From Closterium sp. NIES-65 (Eukaryota > Streptophyta > Zygnematophyceae > Desmidiales > Closteriaceae): 64,000 nucleotides of DNA. The translations under genes were made by a program, and so were the position numbers. The notes under the pieces are model-generated. The model was not told where the DNA came from and did no database searches. It saw nothing but the letters and a program-made list of their open reading frames with translations. The first letter of the stretch is position 1, and each line of letters starts with the position of its first letter. Of the stretch, positions 42,145 to 53,000 are shown in pieces. The stretch lies in assembly GCA_948144175.1 (NCBI GenBank), contig CANXME010000864.1, forward strand, positions 248,001 to 312,000, given 5' to 3'.

Positions 42145-44100
42145 GGCTGACTGCCACTAAGAGGAGTAGGGACCGGCCATTGCCTATGCGTAAGAGCATG
42201 GGGTCGGGATGTCTAGAGCATCCGGGTCTCCCTCAGGGGCAACAAGCATGGACACGAGATGGGGCAAAGCGGCGGCAAAGCACTGGAGCTCCTCCTGCCT
42301 GTCCTCAAGGACGTCCGTGCCAAGAGCACAGTCACCCCCGACGGACGGAGGACAGGCAGACGCAGACGCAGCAGACGGAGACTCAGTAGACTCAGCAGAC
42401 TCAGCAACAAGACTGGCAGCGTAGTCTAGGCGACACGCAGCAGCAAAGTCGACCAGCTCAGCAACTAGGGAAGACGCAGCAGCGGACTCAAAGGAAGGGT
42501 CAGTGACAAGAGAGGCAAGAAGACGCGTGACAGTAGGACTGGCAGCACGGCAAGAGTCCGGCTCCGGGTCGGCAAGTGGAGGAAGAGAAGACTGAGGAGG
42601 AGAAGGCAAAGGGGCACGCAGAGGAGCAGTGGACGGACGCAGAGACATCTGGTGTGTGCCAGGGATAGGAGGAGGACGCTGACGCGAACCGCGACCACCA
42701 GGGCGAGCAGCTCGGACCGGCGACGCAGGGCGGGACGCAGGCTCACGACGCTCAGCAAGACCTCCAGTAGGACCAGTGTAGGGAGAAGGAGAAGGCAGGG
42801 GAGAGGCGGGCTGTAACTGTGACTGCGACGGGACATGCTGTGGACACTCTACGGGAGGAGAAGGACCAGTGGAGGGCGGGAGACCAAGAACCTGCTGAAG
42901 GAGCGGAACGAAGTACGGCCGAGGCCGCGCAGCACCGCCAGAGACAGCAAGGACAGCACCAACACCTCCAGAGGCAGCACCAGCACCAGTAGCAGCTCCA
43001 ACACCAGCACCTCCAGCAGCGCCAGAAGTACCCTCAGTAGGACCGACAGTCGTAGTCTCAGCGCCAGCACCCGCAGCAGCTCCAGCTCCAGAGGCACCCC
43101 CGGGCCCGGCAGCTCCAGTACTCTCAGTACGAGCACCTCCGGGACCCGTGGTACCAGCTCCCTCGGCAGCAACAGAACCTCCAGCACCCGCAACACTCCC
43201 AGCTTCAGAAGCTCGCCTCCAGCGCCGGGCAAACCACTCACGCAGCTCCAGAGGAGAGAGCGGCTCGCGGCGCGAAGAACGGTCCGGAGAACCACGAGGA
43301 ACAGAAGCAGCAGGCGCAGCACTCCCAGACGCAGTACCCCCAGGCTCAGCACCCCCAGGCTCAGCACCCCCAGGCACAGCACCCCCAGGCACAGCACCCC
43401 CAAGCTCAGCACCCCCAGGCTCAGCACCCCCAGGCTCAGTACCCCCAGTCTCAGCGCCCCCAGGCTCAGCACCCCCAGGCTCAGCACCCCCAGTCTCAGC
43501 ACCCCCAGGCTCAGCACCCGCACCAGCACCAGAGTCACTAGTGACCTCAACAGGCTCGACCGCGTCTACCTGAGACACACTTGAAGGGGCAGGACCCTGA
43601 GGGGGGAGGGGGTCTACCGGGGGGGGACCTGGGACCAGGAAGAGGGGCGGCGGGGGGAGGGACGGAGTGCGGTAGGGGAAGAGCCGGTAGAAGGGAACCG
43701 ACTCGTCGAACGTGACGTCCTGGGAGGACAGAACACGACGAGAGGTGGGGTGGTAAAACTGCCACCCAGGTGCGTCAGGGGGGAAACCCAGGAAGACGCA
43801 AGGAGCACCACGAGGGGACAGCTTGTCCGCAGACAAGTCGCGGACAAACGCCCGAGATCCCCAGACACGGAACGCCGACGCATCGCCAACCTTCCCCGTC
43901 CACAGCAAAGTTGGGGAGGTCTCCGGTCTGGAGACCCTGGGCTGAAGGTTGATCTGATGCGCGGCGTACCGAACCGCAAACGGCCACAGAAAATGGGGGG
44001 CAGCCGCATGCACCATGGACGTACGGGCGACGTCCATGACAATGCCTATGCGGCGCTCAGCAATCCCATTCTGCTGTGGAGAGTCCGGAAGCGTGAAGGT
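42145..44100 (-). pseudogene. pol: copia-2 integrase C-terminus and linker
   Basis: The frame opens just after the integrase frameshift (IGIVMDVARTSMVHAAAPHF) and includes the integrase tail (VFRVWGSRAFVRDL, PCVFLGFPPDAPGWQFYHP). A repeat array coding Gly-Gly-Ala-Glu-Pro (15-nt unit, 43320-43540) is followed by a Ser/Pro/Ala-rich linker. TAG codons at 42184-42186 and 42157-42159 replace a Glu and a Gln codon of copia-1. Confidence 0.85.
43318..43545 (-). repeat. 15-bp coding minisatellite (GGAEP)n
   Basis: About 15 copies of CCCAGGCTCAGCACC (plus strand). The same unit is found at 12610-12830 in copia-1, with a different copy number. Confidence 0.92.
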
Positions 44101-46190
44101 CTAGTTGGATGCCTCTTGCCCGATTGTAGGCTCGCAGAAGGCCAGAGGAGAACTCTCCGCCTCTGTCCGAGTGCAGACGCAAAACAGGAAAGTCCGAGCC
44201 GAAGCTCCGCCTGAGCTGGAGACGAGATGCGCGGATCCAGTCGATCAACACCTCAGTGACCTCACCCTTGCTGCGCAAGGGGAAGACTGTGGTGTAACGC
44301 GAGTAGTCGTCAACCACCAGCAGGAAGTAGCGCTCGTGACCCTGTCCACGGACGCGGGCTGGGCCCCACACGTCCATGTGAAGCGTCTGCATCGGGGCCT
44401 CCGTCGGAGGAAACGGGGAGGAGTGAGGAGTAGCCCGCAGGCGACCCTCGACACAGGGGACACAGGGAGGGCCAGGGCCCGGAGGAAGGGGAGGGAGGGA
44501 CCGGGGAAGGCCCGAGACAAGAAGGCGAGAGGCCATGCCCCGGAGACGAGGCAGGGAGGGGTGACCCATCCTGTGGTGCCACAGGAGGGTCTCGTGGGAG
44601 AGGAGGCGACACGAGCAGGGAGCAGACTCAGGACCAGACCTGGACGCTGCAGCAAACACCTGACCCGACGCAGCTACCTGACCAGACGTAGGAGGAGGAG
44701 ACGGAACAGTGAGTGTGTAAAGGCTCGACCCCGGCCCACGTGTGAACGTGGTCAAGTGTCGACCCGTGTCCGCGTCCGTGCAGTGGGTGTCCCGTCGGCG
44801 TGCAGGGGTGAACTGGTCAACCCCTGCATCCTGTAGGTCAGCACCCGCCACCAAGTTCGTAGAGAACGAGGGGAGGTAGAGACCGGACAGGGAGCCAGAC
44901 GGGACCGCAGGGCACGGAAGGACAGTGGAGTAGCGAGCCAGAACAAGACCCCCAGAGGGGTCCGCCAGGGAGACCGCCACGGGCTGACTAAGCGGCGTGA
45001 GAGTGGTGCGGTCTCGAAAGAAGGAGTGAGACGCTCCTGAGTCAAGAGTGAAGGTGAGAGAGGGCGGAGCCGACGCTGTACCTGAGAGAGCTGACTCACC
45101 AGCACCTGGGGACACAGACTCACTGGCACCTAGAGCAGCAGCCTCAACAGCACCTAGAGCCGCAGTCTCAACAGCACCTGGAGCAGCAGCCTCAACAGCA
45201 CCTAGAGCCGCAGTACCAATGCCCGGGTCGGGCGGGAAACACCGGTAACAGTCACCCTCCTCACTAATAGTCACAGCATACATGGCACGAAGAATAGCAT
45301 CAAAGTCAAGATCAAAGATAGCTACTCCTGCCATAGACAGCTGGTCCCAGCGAGGGATCTCAGAGGCATCAGGAAACTGGCGGCGCCAGGCGTCAGTCAG
45401 GCGGCCGAAGCAGCGCTGGGCGGAGTGTGGACCACCACACGGCTCACCCGCACGGTCGCCAGTGCGCAGGACGTAGGTGCACGGACCAGGACCCCCACCC
45501 CTCTGACGTGCAGCGTACCACTCACGGAGCTGCTGCGGGGAGAGGGTCTCCTGACCACGCTGCTGCTGCTGGCGCTGACCACCACCGGAGCCACTCCTCC
45601 GCGACGAGCCACGACCTCCGCCGCCTCCTCCGCCGCCTCCTCCGCCGCCGCCGCCACCACCTCCGCTGCCACCGCCACCCCCACCGTCGCCGCCGCCACC
45701 ACCGCCTCCGCCTCCACTCCCACCACCACCGCCGCTGCCGCCCCCGCCTCCACTGCCGCCGCTGACACCTTCACTCCCGCCACCACTCCCGCTACCACCC
45801 TCACCTCCTCCGCTGCCTCCACCGCCGCCTCCACCGCCCCCGCCGCCTCCCCCACCGCCCCTGCCCCCCTTGCCCTTGCCAGAGCGACGTCTCCCGCTGG
45901 GGGCAGACGCCGCACCGACCGACTCAAAACCAACGAGGTCGGTCGTGGCAGCAGAGGCGACAGAGGGCAGGAGGGGGGAGGGGGAACACCCCTCAAAGAT
46001 GGGGGTGCGCGGGTCACCACGAGAGGCCCCTACAGCGAGAATACTCTTCTCGGCTGCTAGGAGGGACTTCTCGAGGAGTTCAACAGTGAGAGTGGTGGGG
46101 CAGACTGAGAGTAAGTCGTCCCTGACTCCGCGAAGGGAGTCAGGGAGGCGGGTGACAATGTAGTAGAGAGTGAAGTACTGGGGGGGGGGG
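44100..46190 (-). pseudogene. pol: copia-2 gag end, protease and integrase core
   Basis: Open frame from the C-run onward: the capsid end (YFTLYYIVTRLPDSLRGVRD), glycine tract (45590-45860), zinc-knuckle-like CTYVLRTGDRAGEPCGGPHS (about 45430-45480), protease LDSGASHSFF (about 45020), pre-integrase HHRMGHPS with CVPC, and integrase D (MDVWGP) and D (HSDRGGEF). It runs out of frame near 44102, before the catalytic Glu, because of one extra base relative to copia-1 (ATCCAACTAGACC against ATCCGCCAGACC). Confidence 0.88.
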
Positions 46191-46652
46191 GTTCTTGGCG
46201 CAGAACTCAGCAGGAAGTGCAGCGCGGAAGCGAGCGTCACTAGTGCGCAGGTGGGTAATGAGGTCGGCGACTGTGGCAAAAGAAGCAAGGTCGGGAAAGA
46301 GGTACGGTAGCATGAGGCGGCTCAGTGTAGCAGTGGCAGGGGTGGAGTAGCGTGCAATAACGGCGTCGTACAAGGTCTGAGCACTCTTGTACGACCCAAA
46401 GTGTGCACGCTCAGAGGGAGGGAGGTGGCGACGCACAGCAAGACGTGCAGCAGCATCGCGAGTGGCCCACTGTGAGCGAACAGTGGCATCCTCAGTAGTA
46501 GCAGGGGCGGGAGAGGCACCAGAAGTGAGATCAAAGAGAGAGAGGCCGTCAGCTTTGTCGCACTGTAGGAAAAGCAGTAGGTCGTCTACCCACACGTCAA
46601 AGTCGATGGCTCTGCCCTCAGCGTCAAAGGTGAGGACACTGGGGGTAGCCAT
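46180..46652 (-). pseudogene. gag: copia-2 gag, N-terminal part
   Basis: ATG at 46650-46652 (MATPSVLTFDAEGRAIDFDV). Capsid-type region with FGSYKSAQTLYDAVIARYST and FATVADLITHLRTSD. It ends in a run of 12 C (46180-46191 on the plus strand as G) where the frame is +1 to the continuation, exactly as in copia-1. The start codon abuts the inserted LTR element at 46653. Confidence 0.86.
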
Positions 46653-46915
46653 TGTCGAGAGTAATAGAAATGAAGAACAGGAGTTGAAAGGTGGGGCCTA
46701 GGCTTAGTAGCCTAGGCCCTAACTAGGTATCGAGCGGGTTTTCCTTAGGAGCGATGTCGAGTGAGTTGTGAGAGAGAAAATTGGAGAATGTGTTTGCACT
46801 ATAGCATTCGAAGTACATATAGCAAAGGAACACATGAAGAGGTGCACCACCTACAAATTTAATAACTACACTACAGCTAGAACTACATGCAGTTATAATA
46901 AATATAATTCTGACA
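46653..46915 (-). repeat. 3' LTR of the nested element
   Basis: 263 bp; no difference from the 5' copy was found by eye. Confidence 0.92.
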
Positions 46916-47711
46916 TCCCCCCGTAACTGCATGCAGGAATAGCTAAGTGCCAAGCACAACCTGCAGAGGTACACCAACGAGCAATAAAACAAGCAACAGC
47001 AGGTACTGCAGGCGGGCTAACTTTGAAAGGTTACCCCCTCCATCTCCTCACCCTCCTCCTTCCCCTCCCCCACACTGCTGCAGAAGCAGCAGAGAAGGGG
47101 GGGAGAGAGGAGAGGTGGAGGGACGGCTGCTTGTTGCCTCACACCCGCCACCCCGGTACCACTCCCCCTGCTCACCCACATCCTCACACCCTCCCCCCCC
47201 AGCGGCAGCTGCAGCGGTGGGACTGAAAGAAGGAGGAGGGGAAGGGAGAGAGTTGACCCCACGCTCCAACACCCTCCACCCCCATACCCTCCTCCCCACG
47301 GCTGCAGGGAGACAAGAGAAAGGGGGGGGTGGGAAGGAAGAAAGCCGCAGAGCGGCGAAGAGGCGTCGGTGCAGATGGGTCAGGGGCGGCAGCAGGGAGT
47401 GCAGGGGCGGAGAGGCCCGTCGCGGGCCAGTGCCACGGGGCGCACGACGGGTAGGATAAAAGGGCCCGATCGTGTGCCTCGGGGCGCACGACGAGCAGGG
47501 CACCATCATGTGCCTCGGGGCACACGATGGGCAGATAAAGGGCACCGTCGCGTGCCACGGGGCGCGCGACGGGCAGGGTAGGAGTCACACGCCCGTGGGC
47601 GGGACAAGGTAAAGAATAAAATCGTCACGCGCCCTAGGCGCGCGACCGTAAAATTTTAGCAGCGGAAGTAAAGCGGGCCCACAGGCCAGGACGAACTCAG
47701 CTCCGATAACA

Positions 47712-47974
47712 TGTCGAGAGTAATAGAAATGAAGAACAGGAGTTGAAAGGTGGGGCCTAGGCTTAGTAGCCTAGGCCCTAACTAGGTATCGAGCGGGTTT
47801 TCCTTAGGAGCGATGTCGAGTGAGTTGTGAGAGAGAAAATTGGAGAATGTGTTTGCACTATAGCATTCGAAGTACATATAGCAAAGGAACACATGAAGAG
47901 GTGCACCACCTACAAATTTAATAACTACACTACAGCTAGAACTACATGCAGTTATAATAAATATAATTCTGACA
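47712..47974 (-). repeat. 5' LTR of the nested element
   Basis: 263 bp; begins (minus strand) TGTCAGAATTATATTTATT and ends CTCTCGACA. Confidence 0.92.
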
Positions 47975-48034
47975 GCCATGACAGCAGTAGGGTGAGGGCA
48001 GTGCACAGAGTAAAGCTCAATGCTCACCGGACAG

Positions 48035-48770
48035 GGCAGTGCAGGCGGCTCGGGCGGCTCGGGCGACTCGGGCGGCTCGGCGGCTCGGCTGCTGGGCGGC
48101 TCGGGCGGCTCGGCGGCTCGGGCGGCTCGGGCGGCTCGGCTGCTGGGGCGGCTCGGCTGCTGGGGCGGCTCGGCTGCTGGGGCGGCTCGGCTGCTAGGGC
48201 GGCTCGGCTGCTGGGGCGGCTCGGCTGCTGGGACGGCTCGACTGCTGGGGCGGCGGGGCCGGGAGATGCAGCTGCGGGGCCGGGAGATGCAGCGGCGGGG
48301 CCGTCAGGAACGGCAGCGGGGCCGGCAGGTGAGACTGCGGGGCCTGCAGATGAGGCGGCGGGGCCGGCAGATGCAGCAGCGGGGCCGTAAGGGGTAGCGG
48401 CGGGGCCGGTAGGTGCAGTGGCGGGGCCGTCAGAGGGGACGGCGGGGCCGTCAGGTGCAGCGGCGGGGCCGTCAGAGGGGACGGCGGGGCCGTCAGGTGC
48501 AGCGGCGGGGCCGTCTGAAGCAGCGGCGGGGCCGGCAGAGGGGACGGCGGGGCCGTCGGGTGCAGCGGCGGGGCCGGCAGAGGGGACGGCGGGGCCGTCA
48601 GGTGCAGCTGCGGGGCCGGCAGTGGCGACGTCGGGGCCTGCAGAGGCAGGCGAGGAGGCCGCGTGGGCGGCGCTAGGGGGCCGCGAGGGCGGCGCTAGGG
48701 GGCCGCGAGGGCGGCGCGACGCAGCAGAGCCGCGAGGGCGGCGCGACGCGGTCGTAAGGCCAGCGCGACG
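48035..48770 (-). repeat. GC-rich minisatellites in copia-2 leader
   Basis: A 17-bp unit (CTGCTGGGGCGGCTCGG) at 48120-48250, a 21-bp unit (GCGGGGCCGTCAGGTGCAGCG alternating with a variant) at 48260-48640, and GCCGCGAGGGCGGCGC at 48655-48750. Open in several frames on both strands without a convincing gene. Confidence 0.9.
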
Positions 48771-48943
48771 TGGCCCAGGCCGCGCGCGCGAAAAAAAAAA
48801 GGGTCGCGCGCGCGACTCGCGGGGGCCACAAGGGCAGCGCGAGAAGGACAAGGGGGGAGCGCGCTTCGGGGAGAGAAGGGCGTGCTCCGGGCAGCGAAAA
48901 TTTCGTGAGTGGGCCCGTAAAAAATGGTCCTTAGGAAGGACCT

Positions 48944-48954
48944 GCTCTATACCA
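48944..48954 (-). other. copia-2 primer-binding site
   Basis: Minus strand TGGTATAGAGC right after the 5' LTR; lacks the C of the canonical TGGTATCAGAGC. Confidence 0.8.
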
Positions 48955-49089
48955 TGTTGAGATTAGAGAGAGGAATGAGTGCACTATGAAATGAAACAAG
49001 TACAAGTACCAACCCTATTTGGGTTGTACCCCCTATGGGCTACCCCACTACAGCCTAAATATATGCATCAGCAATATAATCATCTGACA
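48955..49089 (-). repeat. copia-2 5' LTR
   Basis: 135 bp, same ends as the 3' LTR. Confidence 0.92.
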
Positions 49090-49094
49090 TGACA

Positions 49095-49886
49095 GACTAC
49101 CTTCGCAGTAGATTTCTCTGCGATGTCAACGCACTTTTGTAAAAGCCTCCCTCGGGGAGAGGGGTAGCGTAAGGGATCATAATTTCCTTACTGTGCGTCA
49201 CCTCACATACCGCGTACAACACTATTCCCACCATCACAACCAAACAGTGTCCCTTAACCACCTCGCGACATTCGCCTCAACTACTGTTCCTGCCACCACG
49301 ACCGTCGCGCCCAAACCACTTGGCTCAATTAGTATCTCCTGATACGACCCCACGCCTCGACAATTCCAGATCTCGACGCTAGCCCTGTAAGGCACCCCAT
49401 TTGTCCCTCGTTACCGTTACCATATTGTTTTGCAATATAACAACTCCCTCATGCCTTTTCTCATTGTATAGATATGCTTCGATAGTGCAATCTTCGTTCG
49501 CTCAATCAAGTCCACTAATGGTAACAAAAAGATATGGTTGAGGAGGTTATTCTAAAAATTAAGTTGGGGAGGTTGTTCTAAAGATACTGAAAATCCTTTA
49601 AGAGACGCGAATAAGGAACAGTGAGGTGAGGGGCACTTCATATTAGGAACATTCGGAACTCACTTCCCAACAACTTTTGGTTGGTGTGTGACGGCTCACC
49701 CTAGTTAGGAAAGCCACAAATGCAGCCCACTCGTAGAAGTACTAGTACCGGCTTGGCGCTTTTCGTGCGTCAGAGTCGGTGGGGCAGCGAACCACTTAGA
49801 TAGGCCGAAAGTCAGTTGCGGGTGGGGCCCCGAGGAGACAAGGGTTGAGGAGGAGGCGAGGGCCAAATTAGTTAGGGATTTTTGTG
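49095..49886. other. 5' flank of the LRR gene
   Basis: AT-richer than the retrotransposons, with no repeat or gene. It must hold the promoter and 5' UTR of the LRR gene, but I see no element I would name. Confidence 0.4.
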
Positions 49887-50034
49887 ATGATTGGGGGGCC
49901 GGCTGCCGCGGGCTCAACGGCGACGACACGTGATCGTGAGCGCGTGCAGCGCGCGTGGGCATTGGCGTGGTGGCTCGCCGTCCTTGTCGCGCCCGTCGCG
50001 ATGGTGAAGGCCGTGCCTCTCGAAGCCACTCAAG
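49887..50034 (+). CDS. LRR gene exon 1 (signal peptide)
   Basis: ATG 49887; 49 codons plus one base. Basic region (RDRERVQRAW) then hydrophobic core (ALAWWLAVLVAPVAMV) and likely cleavage near VKAVPLEA. The exon ends CAAG before GCAAGT; only this GC donor puts exon 2 in the frame of the LRR cap, giving TQ-V-QFLQECQAAWG. Confidence 0.8.
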
Positions 50035-53000
50035 GCAAGTGTGTCTCTCGAAGCGACTGGCTCATTTTAATCAATGATGGAAATTCGCGTGGAAATCGCT
50101 CCGAGACCCCGCGGCGGGCAAGCGGAAGAGCCGCATCAAGCATCAACATCATGCCTGGTTGCCACCGAAATGGCGTATCTTACGGCGTATGATCCGCTGG
50201 CTCGCTGCACCGCTGTCACCCCACACGCGCCACCCGTGCGGCGGCATGACCGCCTGGCAGGCCAAGGGACAGAGGGCGAAGGGCGAAGGGACACAGGCGA
50301 AGGACCCAGACCAAAGGCGAAGGACAGAGAGGAAGGGCGAAGGACAGAGAGGAAGGGCGAAGGACAGAGAAGAAGGGCGAAGGAGAGAGAGGAAGAAAGA
50401 AGGACAGAGAGCAAGGGCGAATGACAGAGAGGAAGGGCGAAGGAGAGAGAGGAAGAAAGAAGGACAGAGAGCAAGGGCGAATGACAGAGAGCAAGGGCAA
50501 AGGGCGGAGAGGAAGGTCGAAGGACAGAGAGCAAGGGCGACAGAGAGCAAGGGCAAAGGATAGAGAGAAAAGGGCGTCGTACACAGAATAAGGGCGAGCA
50601 AAGGGCGAAGGACAGAGAGCAAGGGCAAAGGAAAGAGAGCAAGGGCGAACGACAGAGAGAAAGGCCAAAGGACAGAGAGCAAAGTGCGAAGTACAGAGAA
50701 CGAGGGCGAGCAAAGCGCGAAAGGATAGAGAGCAAAGGGCGAAGGACAGAGAGCAAAAGGGTGAAGGACAGAGAGCAAGGGCGAAGCACAGAGAGCAAAC
50801 GGCAAAGGACAGAGAGCAAAAGGGCGAAGGGGAGAGAACAAAGGGCGAAGGAAAGAGAGCAAGGGCGAAGGACAGAGAGCAAAGGACGAAGGGCATAGAG
50901 CAAAGGGCGAAGGACATAGAGCAAAGGGCGAAGGACAGAGAGCAAGGGCGAGGGGCAGAGAGCAAGGTCGAGGGGCAGAAAGCAAGGTCGTGGGACCTGC
51001 TAGAGCACCAAAGACAGGCACAAGGTGTGAGAATGTTATGTATTTTTATTTTTTGCAGTAGTGCTGTGGGTGACCTCCCATCCCAGCACACGGTGTTGAC
51101 ATGTTTGTCGGCCAGAGCAGGCTCCATAAGTGCTTCGTCCCTGTGGGTGAGTTTTGCGACAAGCGTTGCAAAAGAGAGGCGAGATGGAGCGACATGGGCA
51201 AGGGCGACACAGGATGGCAATCACTGAGCGTGAGTCGTCTTCAGACCGATGCCAGCCATGGGGTTTGTTGTGGAGAGTTTCCAATCCTTCCAAGAGAGTC
51301 CCTCCCCATCCTGCCTCACCCCCCCCTTCGCTCTCCTGACCCCACCCGCTACCACTCATTGCAGTGCAATTCCTGCAGGAGTGCCAGGCAGCATGGGGGC
51401 AGAGCATCTCCGGGTGGAGTGGTGAGAGTCCGGACTGCAGCAGTGCCACGGGCCTCGCGTGCGATCCCTCCGGCATGATCGTGATCATGTAAGGCGATGA
51501 GAGAGGCGATGCGAGGGAGGCTATGGGAGTGAGAGGATGGGAGTGAGAGGATGGGAGCTTAGTTGGCAGTTTTACGTTTTTTTTGGTCACGCAAAGGTGT
51601 AAGTTTACCTTTACCTTTCACTACTCGTAATTTAGATCGAAGTTGCTCGGGCACGGCAAAAGAAAAAAACAAAGGCTACCCCAAATATGCAGCCCCATCC
51701 GATCCGACCATCACGAGGCAGTAACATGGCAGTGTATGCACGAAGCATCTGTAAGGTGATGTAAGTTGTTAAAATGCTTAACATGGGAGAATCAAATGTT
51801 ACCTACACGTAAACCCCCGTAAGCGTGAAGTGCCAAGCCAACTTAAGATGGGAGTGAGAGTATGGGAGTGAGAGGATGGTAGTGAGAGGTTGGGAGTGAG
51901 AGTATGGGAGTCAGAGGATGAGTCTGAGAGGCCATGATGTACTTATTGCCATTTTTGAGAACCCATGCTCAGTGCTCACCATTATTGACACGCCATCATT
52001 GGCACACCATCGTTCACACGCCTCATTGTCACACCACATTCACTCACCATCATTGTGACACCACCATTCACTCACCATCATCACACCACCATTCACTCAC
52101 CATCATTGTCACACCACTCACCATGATTGTGACACCATTATTCACACACAAACACATCATCACCACACCATAAAACAGGCAACTCCGGAACTACAAGCTG
52201 GGAGGGCAGATTCCAAACTCCCTCAGCAGCCTCAAGAAGCTCATTTATCTGTACGTCCTCTCCTCAGTGCCGTGTTGCCCTGAGACTCAGGGCCTGAGGT
52301 TTTGCATCAGGGAAATGCAACTCCACCTTTCTTCCCACAGCACAGCTACGCCTCTTCCCAAAGCACAGGTTTCTTTTCACCACCCCTTCTCCAGCCCACC
52401 CCTCCCTCCTCCCGCGTTTTTCCCTGTCTTTGCCCCCGTTTCCCATTTCTGGCCTCCCTCTAAGCCGTTAACATTTTTTTGCTCTCTCCCCCTATCTCTC
52501 TATTCCTAGCCCTCTTACCTCTTCTGATCCCCTGTACCTCACTGGCCAGTTGTCATCGGGCCTAATAAAAAGTTGTGGCCAGTTGTCTATCCATGTGGCT
52601 GGCTAAGTTGGCCTGACCAACTAACCGAGCCGAGGATTGGCTCGGAAAACCATCGAGCCTAGCCTCTGACTTTGCGTTGCAGCTCGCAGCGAGCCCGTCC
52701 TGAGTGCTTTTCTGGCATGTGGCGTGGCGTGCTTCGGCGAGTCTTGTAGCAGCTTAGTTGAGGGGACGAGAAGTAGGAATCCGAGTCGTGGTTGTCAATC
52801 CGGGGATAAAATGAGCTTCATATCTGGTTATTTCAGCTTTATGTCTGGTTCTTTTCAGTTTGTTTTGTATCATTACTTTCTGCTCCTTCGCCTCACTAGG
52901 CCCATACTTCTCCACATCACCATATCCTTCCGAAACCTTGGTTAGCTCTAATTCCTTGAGAATCCACCTTTTTTCGCTTCCAGTAGAACGACTTGTCGAG

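Larger units (their letters stand above)
46653..47974 (-). mobile_element. 1.3-kb non-autonomous LTR retrotransposon nested in copia-2
   Basis: Two apparently identical 263-bp LTRs (46653-46915 and 47712-47974), TG...CA ends, and a perfect 5-bp TSD GCCAT (46648-46652 and 47975-47979). On the minus strand the 5' LTR is followed by a degenerate initiator-Met site (TGTTATCGGAGC, 47700-47711) and the 3' LTR is preceded by a polypurine tract (ACGGGGGGA, about 46916-46924). The 0.8-kb interior has no gag or pol, so it fits a TRIM/small-LARD type. LTR identity indicates very recent insertion. Confidence 0.93.
40278..49089 (-). mobile_element. copia-2, full-length Ty1/copia element with TGACA TSD
   Basis: Both 135-bp LTRs are present (40278-40412 and 48955-49089), differing at about three positions, and the flanks carry a 5-bp duplication TGACA (40273-40277 and 49090-49094). 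Inside, on the minus strand: primer-binding site, GC-minisatellite leader, a nested 1.3-kb element (46653-47974), gag, protease, integrase, RT and RNase H, and a polypurine tract next to the 3' LTR. Coding lesions: a 12-C run in gag, one frameshift in integrase near 44102, and TAG codons at 42184-42186 and 42157-42159. Without the nested insert it is about 7.5 kb, large for copia because of the leader, glycine tract and linker. Confidence 0.95.

Noticed and set aside
48024-48960. Long Ala/Gly/Pro/Arg frames on both strands in the copia-2 leader
   Set aside because: Generated by GC minisatellites; no domain, and equivalent leaders in relatives differ completely.
50039-50045. GT donor for LRR exon 1
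   Set aside because: It shifts the frame so that exon 2 no longer encodes the LRR cap.
50136-51220. Minus-strand Ser/Leu/Cys/Pro frames up to 334 codons
   Set aside because: Shadows of the purine-rich minisatellite in LRR intron 1.
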